A stretch of 64,000 nt of DNA from Bosea sp. (in: a-proteobacteria) (GCA_023910605.1 JAAVVV010000001.1:3090698-3154697), one strand, 5' to 3'. Positions 43,059 through 54,095 are shown, numbered from the stretch's first letter. Notes: generated from the letters alone by a model not told the origin. Made by a program: numbers and translations.

Positions 43059-43673
43059 ATGACTGGCAGGATCGAGAGCATCGCAGAACTCGAGTCGATC
43101 TACGGCGACGTTCCACCGCCCGCCAGGCTCAAGGTTCTGGATCATGTATCCGAGCATTATGGCCTGTTCATCAAGGCCGCGCCCTTCGTCATCCTCGCCA
43201 CGGCAGGACCCGAGGGGCTCGACTGCTCCCCACGGGGCGACCCGGCAGGCTTCGTCAGGATTCACGACCGCAACACGTTGATGATCCCGGACCGGCGCGG
43301 CAACAACCGTGTCGACTCGCTGCGCAACATCGTGCGCGATCCGCGCGTGGCGCTGCTGTTCATGACGCCTGGCATCGGCGAGACGATGCGCGTCAACGGC
43401 GAGGCGCATTTGCAGACGGACCTCGCCTTGCGCGAGAGCTTCGCCATGGATGGCAAGCTTCCCGCCTGCGTCATCGTCGTCACGGTCAGGGAGATCTACA
43501 CCCAGTGCCAGAAGGCGCTTGTGCGCGCAAAGCTATGGGATCCCGCAAGCCAGATCCCGCGCGGCAGTCTGCCATCGGTCGGGACCATGCTGAACGCCAT
43601 CAGCAACGGCGAGTTCGACGGCGAGGCCTATGATGCCGCCTATCCCGAGCGGCTGAAGCAGACGATCTACTGA
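43059..43673 (+). CDS. Pyridoxamine 5'-phosphate oxidase-family flavoprotein
   Basis: 204 residues. The split-barrel FMN fold of the PPOX superfamily is suggested by APFVILATAGPEGLDCSPRGD, LMIPDRRGNNRVDSLRNIVRDPRVALLF and IGETMRVNGEAHL. It resembles the MSMEG_1061 group of small flavin or F420-type reductases more than true PdxH. Start at ATG 43059 with GAGAAGGA upstream, 13 bases after the oxidoreductase; it closes the presumed catabolic operon. Confidence 0.85.
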   Translation: MTGRIESIAELESIYGDVPPPARLKVLDHVSEHYGLFIKAAPFVILATAGPEGLDCSPRGDPAGFVRIHDRNTLMIPDRRGNNRVDSLRNIVRDPRVALLFMTPGIGETMRVNGEAHLQTDLALRESFAMDGKLPACVIVVTVREIYTQCQKALVRAKLWDPASQIPRGSLPSVGTMLNAISNGEFDGEAYDAAYPERLKQTIY

Positions 43674-43691
43674 TGCCAACGGCCCGCTGAT

Positions 43692-43856
43692 GTGAAGCGC
43701 AGGAATTTCCAGATCAGGCGCGAAGTGGTTCAGACTGCCTGCCGGATGGAGGCCGGCAGCCATGGCGAGCTTGCGGGGCGCCTCGGCATCCCGCTCGGCA
43801 TCATCGAATCCTGGCTGCGCCGCAGCCTGCTGACGCTCCGGGAGTGCCTGCATTGA
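43692..43856 (+). pseudogene. Sigma-70 region 4 fragment (ECF sigma remnant or mini-protein)
   Basis: A 54-codon frame from GTG 43692 whose second half reads HGELAGRLGIPLGIIESWLRRSLLTLREC, the helix-turn-helix of region 4 of SigK-like ECF sigma factors. Region 2 and the rest of region 4 are missing; upstream is the end of the flavoprotein gene, in the same frame after its stop. It overlaps the start of the anti-sigma gene as a complete sigma gene would. Most simply it is the 3' stub of a deleted sigma gene, but it remains open and may still be translated. Confidence 0.7.
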
Positions 43857-44650
43857 CCGACGCTACCCTGCCCCCCGAACTCCAGGCGCTGGCCGCCGAA
43901 CATGCTCTCGGCATGCTGGACGGACCGGACAGCGCCCGCGCTGCCGAACGCGCCGCCGCTGACCCGGCCTTCGCGGCTGAAGTGGAACGCTGGCGCCGGC
44001 ATCTCTCGGGCTTCGACAGGACAACGCCCATGGCCACCTTGCCGGCCGACCTCTGGAGCCGCATCGAAGCGAAGCGTCTCGAAGATGCGGCTCATGCGGA
44101 CGAGCCTTCGCTGGAAACCTCCCGCGCAGCTGCGCTGCGCGAGGCAGGACGCCTGCCCATATCGAGCGGGGAAGCCGCTGCCGATGCGCGTCGCCGCCTT
44201 TTCGGCATGATCTGGAACAGCCTCATGTTCTGGCGGATCGGCGGCATGGTCGCCGCGGCGGCCGCGCTCGTCATCGCCATGGGGCTGGGCTCGCAGCTCC
44301 AGCAGGCCAGGTCCGCGCCCGTGCTCGTGGCCATCCTGAAGACGCAGGACAACCGCACAGCCGCCATCGTCAACGCCTTCGCCGATGGCCGCACGGAGCT
44401 TGTGCCGCTCGCCGCCTTCACCGTGCCCGCCGGCAAGGTGCTGGAAGTCTGGACCTTGTGGGACCGGCAGGTCGGGCCTCGCTCTGTCGGCCTGCTGGCC
44501 GCCATGTCCTCCACCCGGCTGAGGCTCGACAACCTGCCTCTCGGCCCTGACCAGCTGTTCGAGATCACGCTCGAACCGGCGGGCGGCTCACCGATCGGAA
44601 GGCCCACCGGGCCCATCCTCGCCATCGGCCGGGCGTCCCCGCGAATCTGA
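43853..44650 (+). CDS. RskA-type anti-sigma factor
   Basis: 265 residues. A cytoplasmic N-terminal anti-sigma domain (about 1-105: LQALAAEHALGMLDG, then FAAEVERWRRHLSGF) is followed by one membrane helix (about 122-143, MVAAAAALVIAMGLGS) and a periplasmic RskA domain (VAILKTQDNRTAAIV through LEVWTLWDRQ). It would hold an ECF sigma factor at the membrane. The TTG at 43853 overlaps the TGA of the sigma fragment; a GTG at 43844 is an alternative. No intact sigma gene adjoins it. Confidence 0.88.
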   Translation: MTDATLPPELQALAAEHALGMLDGPDSARAAERAAADPAFAAEVERWRRHLSGFDRTTPMATLPADLWSRIEAKRLEDAAHADEPSLETSRAAALREAGRLPISSGEAAADARRRLFGMIWNSLMFWRIGGMVAAAAALVIAMGLGSQLQQARSAPVLVAILKTQDNRTAAIVNAFADGRTELVPLAAFTVPAGKVLEVWTLWDRQVGPRSVGLLAAMSSTRLRLDNLPLGPDQLFEITLEPAGGSPIGRPTGPILAIGRASPRI

Positions 44651-44651
44651 G

Positions 44652-44677
44652 GCAGGGGCAGGAGGCGCCGCCCCTGC
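44652..44677. terminator. Hairpin between convergent anti-sigma and helicase genes
   Basis: GCAGGGGC (44652-44659) and GCCCCTGC (44670-44677) are perfect 8-bp arms over a ten-base loop, exactly filling the gap between two convergent stop codons. No T-run is present. Confidence 0.45.
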
Positions 44678-45786
44678 TAGACCACGACCGTCACGCGCTT
44701 CGCCGCACGGGTGAGAGCAGTGTAGAGCCAGCGCGCCCGGTGCTCACGGAAGGCGTAGGACTCGTCGAACAGATAGACATTGTCCCATTGCGAGCCCTGC
44801 GCCTTGTGGACGGTGAGCGCATAGCCATAGTCGAACTCGTCGCCATGACGGCGCAGCTCGAATGGCAGCGTGTCCTCGGTGCCCTCGAAATAGTTCGGGA
44901 ACACCGAGACCTTCACCGCCTTGCCGGCGGCCTCCTCCTCGGGCGTCACGCGCATGGTCACGAGCTGGGATTTGGAGGCGCGCATCTCCGCCACGGTCCA
45001 GAGCCCACCATTGAGAAGCCCCTTCTGCCGGTCATTGCGCAGGCACACGAGCTTGTCGCCCACCACCGGCAGCTTCGAGTTGCGCCCGAGCAGTTCGCGG
45101 ATGCGGCCATTGTAGGCGCGACGCGTCTTGTTGAGGCCGACCAGCACCTGATCGGCGGTCAGCACGGCATCCCGCTCCACATCCGCCCGCCGGATGACGC
45201 GGCTGAGCCCATAGTCGCCCACCGAAAGCCGCCCGCCCTCGCGCACGCTTCTGGCCAGATGCACGATCGGATCATCCGCCTCCTGGCGATGGATTTCGGT
45301 CAGCATGGCGTCGGGTTCGGCTTCGGTGAAGAAGCCCCCTCCCTTCACCGGCGGCAACTGCGCCGGATCGCCCAGCACCAGCACCGGCACGCCGAAGGAC
45401 AGAAGATCGCGCCCCAGTTCCTCATCCACCATGGAGCATTCATCGATGACGATAAGCTTGGCCTTGGAGGCCGCGCCGTCCGGGTTGAGCACGAAAGTCG
45501 GCGCTTCCTCGTTCTCGCCGCGCGAGCGGTAGATCAGCGAATGGATCGTGCCAGCGCCCTCGCAGCCCTTCGATCGCAGCACGAGCGCGGCCTTGCCGGT
45601 GAAGGCGGCATAGCTCACCTTGCCGTCGACAGCCTCAGCCAGGTGCCGCGCCAGCGTGGTCTTGCCCGTGCCGGCATAGCCGAACAGGCGGAAGACCTGG
45701 GGATGGCCATTCTGGCCGGGCCGCGATTTCAGCCAGCGCGCGACGGCGGCAAGGGCGGCATCCTGCTGGGGCGAGAATTGCGTCAT
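44677..45786 (-). CDS. RecD/Dda-like superfamily 1B DNA helicase
   Basis: 369 residues. Walker A GYAGTGKTT (36-44), Walker B VIDECSMVDEEL, motif III GDPAQLPPVKGG and the C-terminal UvrD_C_2 motifs YALTVHKAQGSQWDNV and YTALTRAAKRV are intact, giving a 5'-3' helicase of the RecD2/phage-Dda type. It lacks the long N-terminal domain of RecD. The biological role is not known. Start at ATG 45786. Confidence 0.9.
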   Translation of the reverse strand: MTQFSPQQDAALAAVARWLKSRPGQNGHPQVFRLFGYAGTGKTTLARHLAEAVDGKVSYAAFTGKAALVLRSKGCEGAGTIHSLIYRSRGENEEAPTFVLNPDGAASKAKLIVIDECSMVDEELGRDLLSFGVPVLVLGDPAQLPPVKGGGFFTEAEPDAMLTEIHRQEADDPIVHLARSVREGGRLSVGDYGLSRVIRRADVERDAVLTADQVLVGLNKTRRAYNGRIRELLGRNSKLPVVGDKLVCLRNDRQKGLLNGGLWTVAEMRASKSQLVTMRVTPEEEAAGKAVKVSVFPNYFEGTEDTLPFELRRHGDEFDYGYALTVHKAQGSQWDNVYLFDESYAFREHRARWLYTALTRAAKRVTVVV

Positions 45787-45895
45787 GGACTGTCGTTAGC
45801 ATGGCGGCGAAGATTCGGCAGGCGTCGCCGACGCGGTCCATCTCGCGGCAACGTGGCGGATTGACCTGCCGCTTCCTTGTGGCTAGCTCGCAATC

Positions 45896-46294
45896 ATGTT
45901 TGGGAAGCTGACGCGTCCTTCTGGTTTGCGCGCCATCATCACGGTGGCGCTGGCTTATGCCCTTGTCCTGTCCGGACTTGTCGGCGCGATGGCGTCTGCG
46001 GCCCATTCGAATGCCTTTCGGCTGTCTGATCCCCACGTTCTTTGCCTCACGCATGACCCGGCGGAGCCTGAAACCGGCTCCCTGCCATCTGACCCGCTGG
46101 GCTCCGGAATGGCATGCATCGAGCATTGCACCTTTGCAGCGACAACGCAGACGGCGCTTTTGCAACCGGGGCCTGCGCTGCCTGTGCGGTTGCTGCGCCG
46201 CCTTGTTGCGGAGGGGCCGCCGCCGTTTGCACCCGGGAAAGTGCGGGCCGTTCCTGCACCGCCCGCGCCCAGAGGTCCGCCAAACCTGCTCTGA
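45896..46294 (+). CDS. DUF2946-like small membrane/exported protein
   Basis: 132 residues. A hydrophobic N-terminal helix (about 13-35) is followed by a periplasmic stretch with HVLCLTHD and a MACIEHCTFAA motif; the Cys/His spacing suggests metal binding. It resembles DUF2946-type proteins that accompany copper genes. A PCu(A)C chaperone gene starts 40 bases downstream on the same strand, supporting a copper role by context only. Confidence 0.65.
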   Translation: MFGKLTRPSGLRAIITVALAYALVLSGLVGAMASAAHSNAFRLSDPHVLCLTHDPAEPETGSLPSDPLGSGMACIEHCTFAATTQTALLQPGPALPVRLLRRLVAEGPPPFAPGKVRAVPAPPAPRGPPNLL

Positions 46295-46334
46295 TCCGCG
46301 CATTTCCGCTTCATCAGATCAAAAGGCTCACATC

Positions 46335-46898
46335 ATGTTCCGTTTCTCCTTCGCCGCCGCCTTTGGCGCGGCTCTTCTTGGCGTTCCCGCCACGCTGCAG
46401 GCCCGTGAGGCTCATGCCGACGCCGCGATCATCAAGGCGCAACACAACCATGGCGCACACAGCGCCGTGCCCGCTCCAGCAGCCTCCAGCTCCGTCCGCA
46501 TCGGCTCGCTGCTGATCGAGGCGCCCTGGACCCGCGCAACGCCGGCCGGCGCCAAAGTTGCCGGCGGCTACATGAGCATCACCAACACGGGCACGGCGCC
46601 TGACAGGCTCATCGGCGGGAGCCTTGCCCTCGCAGGCCGCTTCGAGGTGCACGAGATGGCCGTGAACGAGGGCGTCATGACCATGCGCCAGCTCGCCGCC
46701 GGCCTCGAGATCGCACCTGGCGCGAAAGTGGAGCTCAAGCCCGGCGGGCTGCATGTGATGTTCATGGACCTCAAGGCCCAGCTGCGCGAAGGGCAGCCCG
46801 TGCGTGGCACGCTTGTCTTCGAGAAGGCCGGCACGGTGGAGGTCGCCTTCACGGTGGCGCCGATCGGCGCCCGCGCGCCGGCCGCACACATGCACTGA
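46335..46898 (+). CDS. Periplasmic PCu(A)C-type copper chaperone
   Basis: 187 residues with a signal peptide (MFRFSFAAAFGAALLGVPATLQA). The PCuAC domain starts at IEAPWTRATPAGAKVAGGYMSITN and contains the copper site His-x-Met (VHEMAV), a downstream Met (VMTMRQL) and HVMFMDL. Such chaperones deliver Cu(I) to the CuA or CuB centres of cytochrome oxidase. An additional His-rich N-terminal stretch (HNHGAH) may bind metal too, and the tail ends HMH. Confidence 0.92.
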   Translation: MFRFSFAAAFGAALLGVPATLQAREAHADAAIIKAQHNHGAHSAVPAPAASSSVRIGSLLIEAPWTRATPAGAKVAGGYMSITNTGTAPDRLIGGSLALAGRFEVHEMAVNEGVMTMRQLAAGLEIAPGAKVELKPGGLHVMFMDLKAQLREGQPVRGTLVFEKAGTVEVAFTVAPIGARAPAAHMH

Positions 46899-46987
46899 CG
46901 CAAGCGCGCCGCCGGCCATAGCCGGAAAGCAGGGAGCCCGCCGCTTGATGCGCTTGCGGCCACGCGGCGAGGCGACTAAACGGTTGA

Positions 46988-49229
<2,242 letters not shown>

Positions 49230-49349
49230 GTCATTCGTCGATTAGTTCCAGTCGAAAACCTCATGATCGCCTCGTGTCGATGAAATCATCAGTCTCACAA
49301 GGGCGTTAAATCTCTCAAAACTGACCAGAATCGTGAAGCTGGCGACTAT

Positions 49350-50219
49350 TTACACCAGATGCTTCCTGAAAAAAGCCAGCGTGCGTGACAGCGCCAGGTC
49401 AGCCACCGCCTTGTCGTAACGCGCGGCATTGGTGTCGTTGTTGAAGGCGTGCTGCGCGCCTTCATAGATGTGGATCTCGAATTCCTTCCTCGCCCACTCC
49501 AGCGCCGCCTTGTAGGCGGGGATGCCGGCGTTGATGCGCTCGTCATTGCCGGCATAATGCAGCATCAGCGGGGTCCGGATGCGCTCCACCTGCTCGGCCG
49601 GCACCTGTACGCCATAATAGGCGACGCCTGCCGCCAGGCCGGGCGGGTTGAGAACCGCGATGCGGTTGACCATGCCCCCGCCCCAGCAATAACCGACCGT
49701 GCCGACCCTGCCGTTGCACCCCTGCGCGCGCGAGAGCGCGGCGACACCGGCGGCCAGCCGCGCCGCCGCGCGGTCCGGCGGCACCTGCCCGATCATCTCG
49801 CGCGCCTTGTCCTCGTCGGCTGGCGTGCCGCCCTCGGGCGTCAGCACATCGACGCCCAGCGCGATGAAGCCCTCGAGCGCGAAACGGCGCGTCACGTCAC
49901 GGATATGCGGGTTGAGGCCGCGATTCTCGTGGATCACCAGGATGCCGGGCCGGCGGCCCTCGCCGGCCGGCGCGGCCAGATGCCCCTGCATCACCGCATC
50001 GCCGATCTCGTAATGAAAGGTTGAGACGGCAAGCCGCGGATCATTCTCGGCCACGGTCTGGGCCACGGCATAATTGTTCTGCAGCAGCGGCAGGATGGCC
50101 ACCGCAGCGGCCGCGCTCCCGGCGATGCCCGCCAGACGCTCCATGAAATCGCGCCGGGACAGCGCCCCATGCGTGAAGCGGTCGTACAGATCGACAATAT
50201 CCTGGGTGATCGGCGGCAT
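49350..50219 (-). CDS. Dienelactone hydrolase-family protein, exported
   Basis: 289 residues from ATG 50219. A twin-arginine-like segment (LSRRDFMERLAGIAGSAAAAVAILPLL) suggests Tat export or a membrane anchor. The alpha/beta-hydrolase triad of the family is visible: Cys in GTVGYCWGGG, Asp in HYAGNDERI and His in GAQHAFNND. The Glu of the ILVIHENRGLNPHI segment is also conserved. It probably hydrolyses an ester or lactone; the substrate is unknown. Frames upstream of 50219 are unlikely to be translated. Confidence 0.9.
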   Translation of the reverse strand: MPPITQDIVDLYDRFTHGALSRRDFMERLAGIAGSAAAAVAILPLLQNNYAVAQTVAENDPRLAVSTFHYEIGDAVMQGHLAAPAGEGRRPGILVIHENRGLNPHIRDVTRRFALEGFIALGVDVLTPEGGTPADEDKAREMIGQVPPDRAAARLAAGVAALSRAQGCNGRVGTVGYCWGGGMVNRIAVLNPPGLAAGVAYYGVQVPAEQVERIRTPLMLHYAGNDERINAGIPAYKAALEWARKEFEIHIYEGAQHAFNNDTNAARYDKAVADLALSRTLAFFRKHLV

Positions 50220-50334
50220 GGCGACGTCCTGCTGTTGGCCGCCAGCGTAATGCGGCCCCGCGCGCTGGCAAGCGTCGATCAAGCGGACGTGATGGCGCTG
50301 CGGCAGCCCCCAACCGAGGCCGGAAGGCAAGGCC

Positions 50335-50364
50335 CAAACAAAACGCCGCCCTTTGAGGCGGCGT
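50335..50364 (-). terminator. Intrinsic terminator of rplS
   Basis: Read leftward, ACGCCGCC (50364-50357) pairs with GGCGGCGT (50350-50343) over a short TCAAAG loop, followed by TTTGTTTGGG. It stands about 40 bases beyond the rplS stop. Confidence 0.8.
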
Positions 50365-50404
50365 CCCGATGGAAACAGGGCGAGGGGCCTGGCGGCCGGA
50401 AAGC

Positions 50405-50788
50405 TCAGCTCTTGGCGGCTTCCTTGCGGGGCTCGACGCGCTCGGCGATGCGGGCCGACTTGCCGCGGCGATCGCGCAGGTAATAGAGCTTGGCGCGGCG
50501 CACCTTGCCCTTGCGGATCACCTTTATGGAGTCGATCGAGGGCGAATAGAGCGGGAACACGCGCTCCACGCCTTCGCCGTAGGAAATCTTGCGGACGGTG
50601 AAGAACTGGTCGAGGCCGCCGCCATTGCGGGCGATGCAGACGCCTTCATAGGCCTGCACGCGGGTGCGGTCGCCTTCGCGGACCTTGACGTTCACCTGCA
50701 CGGTGTCGCCGGGCTGGAATGCGGGAATGGTCTTGCCATCGCTGAGCTTGGCGACCTGCTCCTGATTGAGCTGCTCGATGATGTTCAT
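50405..50788 (-). CDS. rplS: 50S ribosomal protein L19
   Basis: 127 residues. [29 protein letters not shown] and the basic [20 protein letters not shown] are unmistakable L19. It sits at the 30S-50S interface. The usual upstream partners rimM and trmD are not here; the gene upstream is a sugar dehydrogenase, so rplS has its own promoter in the roughly 110 bases before it and a clear terminator after it. Confidence 0.98.
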   Translation of the reverse strand: MNIIEQLNQEQVAKLSDGKTIPAFQPGDTVQVNVKVREGDRTRVQAYEGVCIARNGGGLDQFFTVRKISYGEGVERVFPLYSPSIDSIKVIRKGKVRRAKLYYLRDRRGKSARIAERVEPRKEAAKS

Positions 50789-50898
50789 CGTCTATCTCCA
50801 GATTTTGCGCTTGTGCGCAGGCGTTTCGGGAACGCTGTTGTGAGTTGAGCGCGGGCGATACAGCATCGCACAGGCTTTGTCGAGGGCGGCCGGCCCGC

Positions 50899-52056
50899 TC
50901 AACTGGCGGGCCTGAGCCTCAGCACCCTGCCATCGGAGTTGTCGGTCAACAGGTAGAGCAGCCCGTCCGGACCCTGCCGCACGTCGCGGATGCGCTCGTT
51001 GAGGCCCTGCAGCAGGCGCTCCTGCGACATGACCTTCTCGCCATCGACACTGATGCGCAGCAGCATCTGGCTGGCCAGCCCGCCGGTGAACAGGCTGCCC
51101 GTCCAGCCGCGATAGCGATTGCCGGTGTAGAACACGGCGCCAGACGGGGCGATCGAGGGGTCCCAGTAATGGATCGGCTGCTCGAGGCCCGGCCTGGCCT
51201 GCCCCTCGCCGATCCGGGCGCCCGAATAGTCGACCCCGTAGGTGATGACCGGCCAGCCATAATTGAGCCCCTTGCGCACGATGTTGATCTCATCGCCGCC
51301 GCGCGCGCCGTGCTCTATGGTCCACAACGCGCCGCTCTGCGGATGAAGCGCCGCGCCTTGCGCGTTGCGGTGCCCCGACGACCAGATTTCAGGCCGCGTT
51401 CCTGCCTGGTTCACGAAAGGATTGTCAGCCGGCACAGAGCCGTCGGGCCGCAGGCGCAAAACCTTGCCGATATGCCCGGCCGGGTCCTGCGCGCGCATCT
51501 CCATGTTGCCCCTGTCGCCCGTGGTGACGAACAGGTTGCCGTCGCGTCCGAACACGAGCCGCGAGCCGAAATGCCGCCCAGTGTTGCCGGCCGGCTGCTG
51601 CTGGAAGATCACGTTCGTGCCCTCCAGCGCCGTGCTGGCGGCGTTGAGGCGCCCGCGCGCCACGGCAGTCGCCGCGCCGCCGCCCTCGCCCGGCGCCGCG
51701 AAAGACAGATAGACCATGCGGTTCTCGCCGAAGTTCGGGTCGAGCGCGACGTCGAGAAGGCCGCCCTGGCCGCGCGCGGCGATGCGCGGCAGCCCGCCAA
51801 GCGGCTGCGAGAGCTGGCCGGTCGCGCTGACGATCCTCAAACGGCCAGGCCGCTCGGTCACAAGCATCCGGCCGTCGGGCAGGAAGGCGAGGCCCCATGG
51901 ATTCTCCAGCCCCCGCGCCACGGTCTCGACCTGGATCGGGCCGGCGGAGCTTTCGACCCGCTGCCCTGATGGGGCCTGCGCGGCGGCGGGGCCTGCCAAC
52001 GCGGCCGCGAGCACGGCAGGAGCGAGGCAGGCGAAAAGGCGATGATGTAGGCGCAT
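50899..52056 (-). CDS. PQQ-type soluble sugar dehydrogenase (aldose dehydrogenase, YliI/GdhB-like)
   Basis: 385 residues with a signal peptide (MRLHHRLFACLAPAVLAAALA, cut near AAAQ). The six-bladed propeller of the GSDH family is indicated by LENPWGLAFLPDGRMLVTERPGRL, GLLDVALDPNF, HFGSRLVFGRDGNLFVTTGDR and EHGARGGDEINIVRKGLNYGWPVITYG. It would oxidise aldoses in the periplasm with PQQ. No PQQ biosynthesis genes are in view. ATG 52056 has GGAG at good spacing; the frame is open to 52086. Confidence 0.92.
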   Translation of the reverse strand: MRLHHRLFACLAPAVLAAALAGPAAAQAPSGQRVESSAGPIQVETVARGLENPWGLAFLPDGRMLVTERPGRLRIVSATGQLSQPLGGLPRIAARGQGGLLDVALDPNFGENRMVYLSFAAPGEGGGAATAVARGRLNAASTALEGTNVIFQQQPAGNTGRHFGSRLVFGRDGNLFVTTGDRGNMEMRAQDPAGHIGKVLRLRPDGSVPADNPFVNQAGTRPEIWSSGHRNAQGAALHPQSGALWTIEHGARGGDEINIVRKGLNYGWPVITYGVDYSGARIGEGQARPGLEQPIHYWDPSIAPSGAVFYTGNRYRGWTGSLFTGGLASQMLLRISVDGEKVMSQERLLQGLNERIRDVRQGPDGLLYLLTDNSDGRVLRLRPAS

Positions 52057-52107
52057 ATCAAGCATCTCCGAAACGACCACCAGCACCTATGCCGGGAACC
52101 CGTGTCG

Positions 52108-53115
52108 TCAATCCGTCGGGGGCGGGGCGACAACCGGATCGTGATCGTCCTGTCGTCCGGCTTGCGCCGGCCTTGGGGCCTGAGCCTGGGCCTGAGGGCC
52201 GATATGCGCTGCGCCCCGCGCCGCGGCGAGCTTCATCTGGCGGTTGCGCTCGCGCGCCGCCTGCCGCTGCGCCGCGCTCATCGTTCCCGCGCAATGGCGG
52301 CAGGCCACACCCGGCTCATGGGCGGGATCGGTGCAGTCATCGGCCGTCAACGGTCTGCGGCAGCCATGGCATAGCCCGTAGCGCGGATCGGGCGTCACGC
52401 CATGGCCGACCGCGATGCGCTCATCGAAGACGAAGCAGCCGCCTTCCCAGAGGCTGTCCTCTTCCGGCTGCTCGGCGAGATAGCGCAGGATGCCGCCCTT
52501 GAGATGGAGCACGTTGCCGAAGCCCTCGCGCAGCATGAAGGCGCTGGCCTTCTCGCAGCGGATGCCGCCGGTGCAGAACATGGCGATGGTCTTGTCCTTG
52601 GCGTCGGCCAGGGTCTCTCGCACGAAGGCGGGAAAATCACGGAACGAGGCCGTTGCGGGGTCCAGCGCGCCCCTGAAGGTGCCGATCCTGTGCTCGTAAT
52701 CATTGCGCACGTCGATCACGATCACGTCGGGGTCGGAGATCAGCGCATTCCAGTCCTGCGGCTCGACACAGGCTCCCACCGCTTCAAGCGGATTGACCGC
52801 GTCATCCCCGATGGTGACGATCTCGCGCTTGAGCTTGACCTTCATGCGCTGGAACGGCATGGCCCGGGCGCAAGAGTGCTTGATCTCGAAATCGCTGATG
52901 CCCGTCAGCCGGCCGATAGCGTCCACCGCGCGGCCCAGAGCCTGCGCCTCGCCGGCAATCGTGCCGTTGATGCCCTCCCCCGCGACGAGCAGCGTGCCGC
53001 GTATGCCTTCCGCCTCGCAGGCCGCCTGAAGCGGCATGACCAGCCGCTGAGGCTCGTCGAGCCTCGCGAAACGGTAAAGCGCCGCAATGGCGATGGCGTC
53101 GTCCCCGCTTGTCAT
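52108..53115 (-). CDS. trhO: tRNA uridine(34) hydroxylase, rhodanese family
   Basis: 335 residues. An N-terminal acylphosphatase-like domain (GIRGTLLVAGEGINGTIAG) is followed by a rhodanese domain (VIVIDVRNDYEHRIGTFRGA) with the catalytic loop CTGGIRCEKA (Cys181, Cys187) and a zinc-type C-terminal tail (CHGCRRPLTADDC, then CRHC). It installs 5-hydroxyuridine at tRNA position 34. The Gln/Ala/Pro-rich last 40 residues are poorly conserved in the family. Confidence 0.95.
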   Translation of the reverse strand: MTSGDDAIAIAALYRFARLDEPQRLVMPLQAACEAEGIRGTLLVAGEGINGTIAGEAQALGRAVDAIGRLTGISDFEIKHSCARAMPFQRMKVKLKREIVTIGDDAVNPLEAVGACVEPQDWNALISDPDVIVIDVRNDYEHRIGTFRGALDPATASFRDFPAFVRETLADAKDKTIAMFCTGGIRCEKASAFMLREGFGNVLHLKGGILRYLAEQPEEDSLWEGGCFVFDERIAVGHGVTPDPRYGLCHGCRRPLTADDCTDPAHEPGVACRHCAGTMSAAQRQAARERNRQMKLAAARGAAHIGPQAQAQAPRPAQAGRQDDHDPVVAPPPTD

Positions 53116-53216
53116 GGACCAAGCCGATACAGGAGCGCGCCCCCGCTCCGCAAGCGCCCTCGCGCCCGGCCGGGCTTTGCGCTATGCCGGCGGCAAGCCC
53201 CGAATCTGGACTCTCA

Positions 53217-53477
53217 ATGACCCCTGCGCAGATCGAAATCGTCGGCTACATCGCCGCCCTGTGCACTACGCTCTGTTGGCTGCCGCAGACTGTCCGCACC
53301 ATCCGCACCAGGGACACGCGCGCCATATCGCTGGTGACGCAGGCCTTCTTCGCGCTCGGCATCACCTTGTGGATGACCTACGGCATCGCGCTGGGAAGCT
53401 GGCCGGTCATCCTGTCGAACCTCTTCACCTTCCCGCTGGTGATGATCGTGATTGTGATGAAGCTGCGCCACGGCTGA
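53217..53477 (+). CDS. SemiSWEET-type sugar transporter
   Basis: 86 residues, three membrane helices, one PQ-loop unit with the PQ motif CWLPQTVRTIRTRDTRAISL in helix 1 and LSNLFTFPLVMIVIVMKL as helix 3. Such proteins dimerise to move sugars down a gradient. Divergent from trhO with about 100 bases between. Start at ATG 53217; earlier in-frame starts would add a non-membrane tail. Confidence 0.88.
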   Translation: MTPAQIEIVGYIAALCTTLCWLPQTVRTIRTRDTRAISLVTQAFFALGITLWMTYGIALGSWPVILSNLFTFPLVMIVIVMKLRHG

Positions 53478-53507
53478 GGGACATCGCGATCGCGGGCAAG
53501 GCTGTTT

Positions 53508-54095
53508 TCAGTCGCGCGCCACCGGCAGCGTTTCGCCCAGCAGCTTGATCCAGCTTTCAAGCCGCGCCTTGTTGACCCCGAAATCCTTGCGCCCGATCTG
53601 GCTGCGCGAATGCAGCGCAATCGTCGAGCGCCCATTGCCGAGATCGATGTAGCGGACATTGATGGTGTCCGGGAACCGCATGAGGGCGGTGCGCGCCACA
53701 TAGCGTTCATCCAGCCCATCCGGCTGGCGAAACACCGGCTCCACATCGGGGCTGTTAACCTGTATGAGCTGCACCGCCTGCCGCAACTGGCGGATCGGCG
53801 CCGCAAAGACAGGAGCGATGCCATCGACAGGCGCACTTCCGCACAGTCCGGCCGGACAGAACAGCGCGTCATTGCCGCTGGCGCTGCGGCGGATCGAAGC
53901 AAAGTCGATCGGGCCGAGATCCGCCGGCCCGGCAATGCGCTCCCAAAGCCGCCCGATGCCGAAGCTCTCGTCGCCGCGGATGATGGCGAGGGCCAGCCCG
54001 CCAACTGCCAGAAGCCCGATGAAGCCGAAAGCCCAGAGCGCCTGTCTCACCTGATCTCCCCATTCGCCGCGCGAAACCGTTGCGCTGCCCTGCAC
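53508..54095 (-). CDS. DUF1499-family protein with N-terminal membrane helix
   Basis: 195 residues. One membrane helix (about 20-40) is followed by a periplasmic domain with PAGLCGSAPVDGIAPVF, VARTALMRFPDTINVRYIDLGNGRSTIALHSRSQIGRKDFGVNKAR, the conserved core of DUF1499. Function is not known. It converges with the SemiSWEET gene (31 bases apart) and diverges from the DUF486 gene. Confidence 0.85.
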   Translation of the reverse strand: MQGSATVSRGEWGDQVRQALWAFGFIGLLAVGGLALAIIRGDESFGIGRLWERIAGPADLGPIDFASIRRSASGNDALFCPAGLCGSAPVDGIAPVFAAPIRQLRQAVQLIQVNSPDVEPVFRQPDGLDERYVARTALMRFPDTINVRYIDLGNGRSTIALHSRSQIGRKDFGVNKARLESWIKLLGETLPVARD

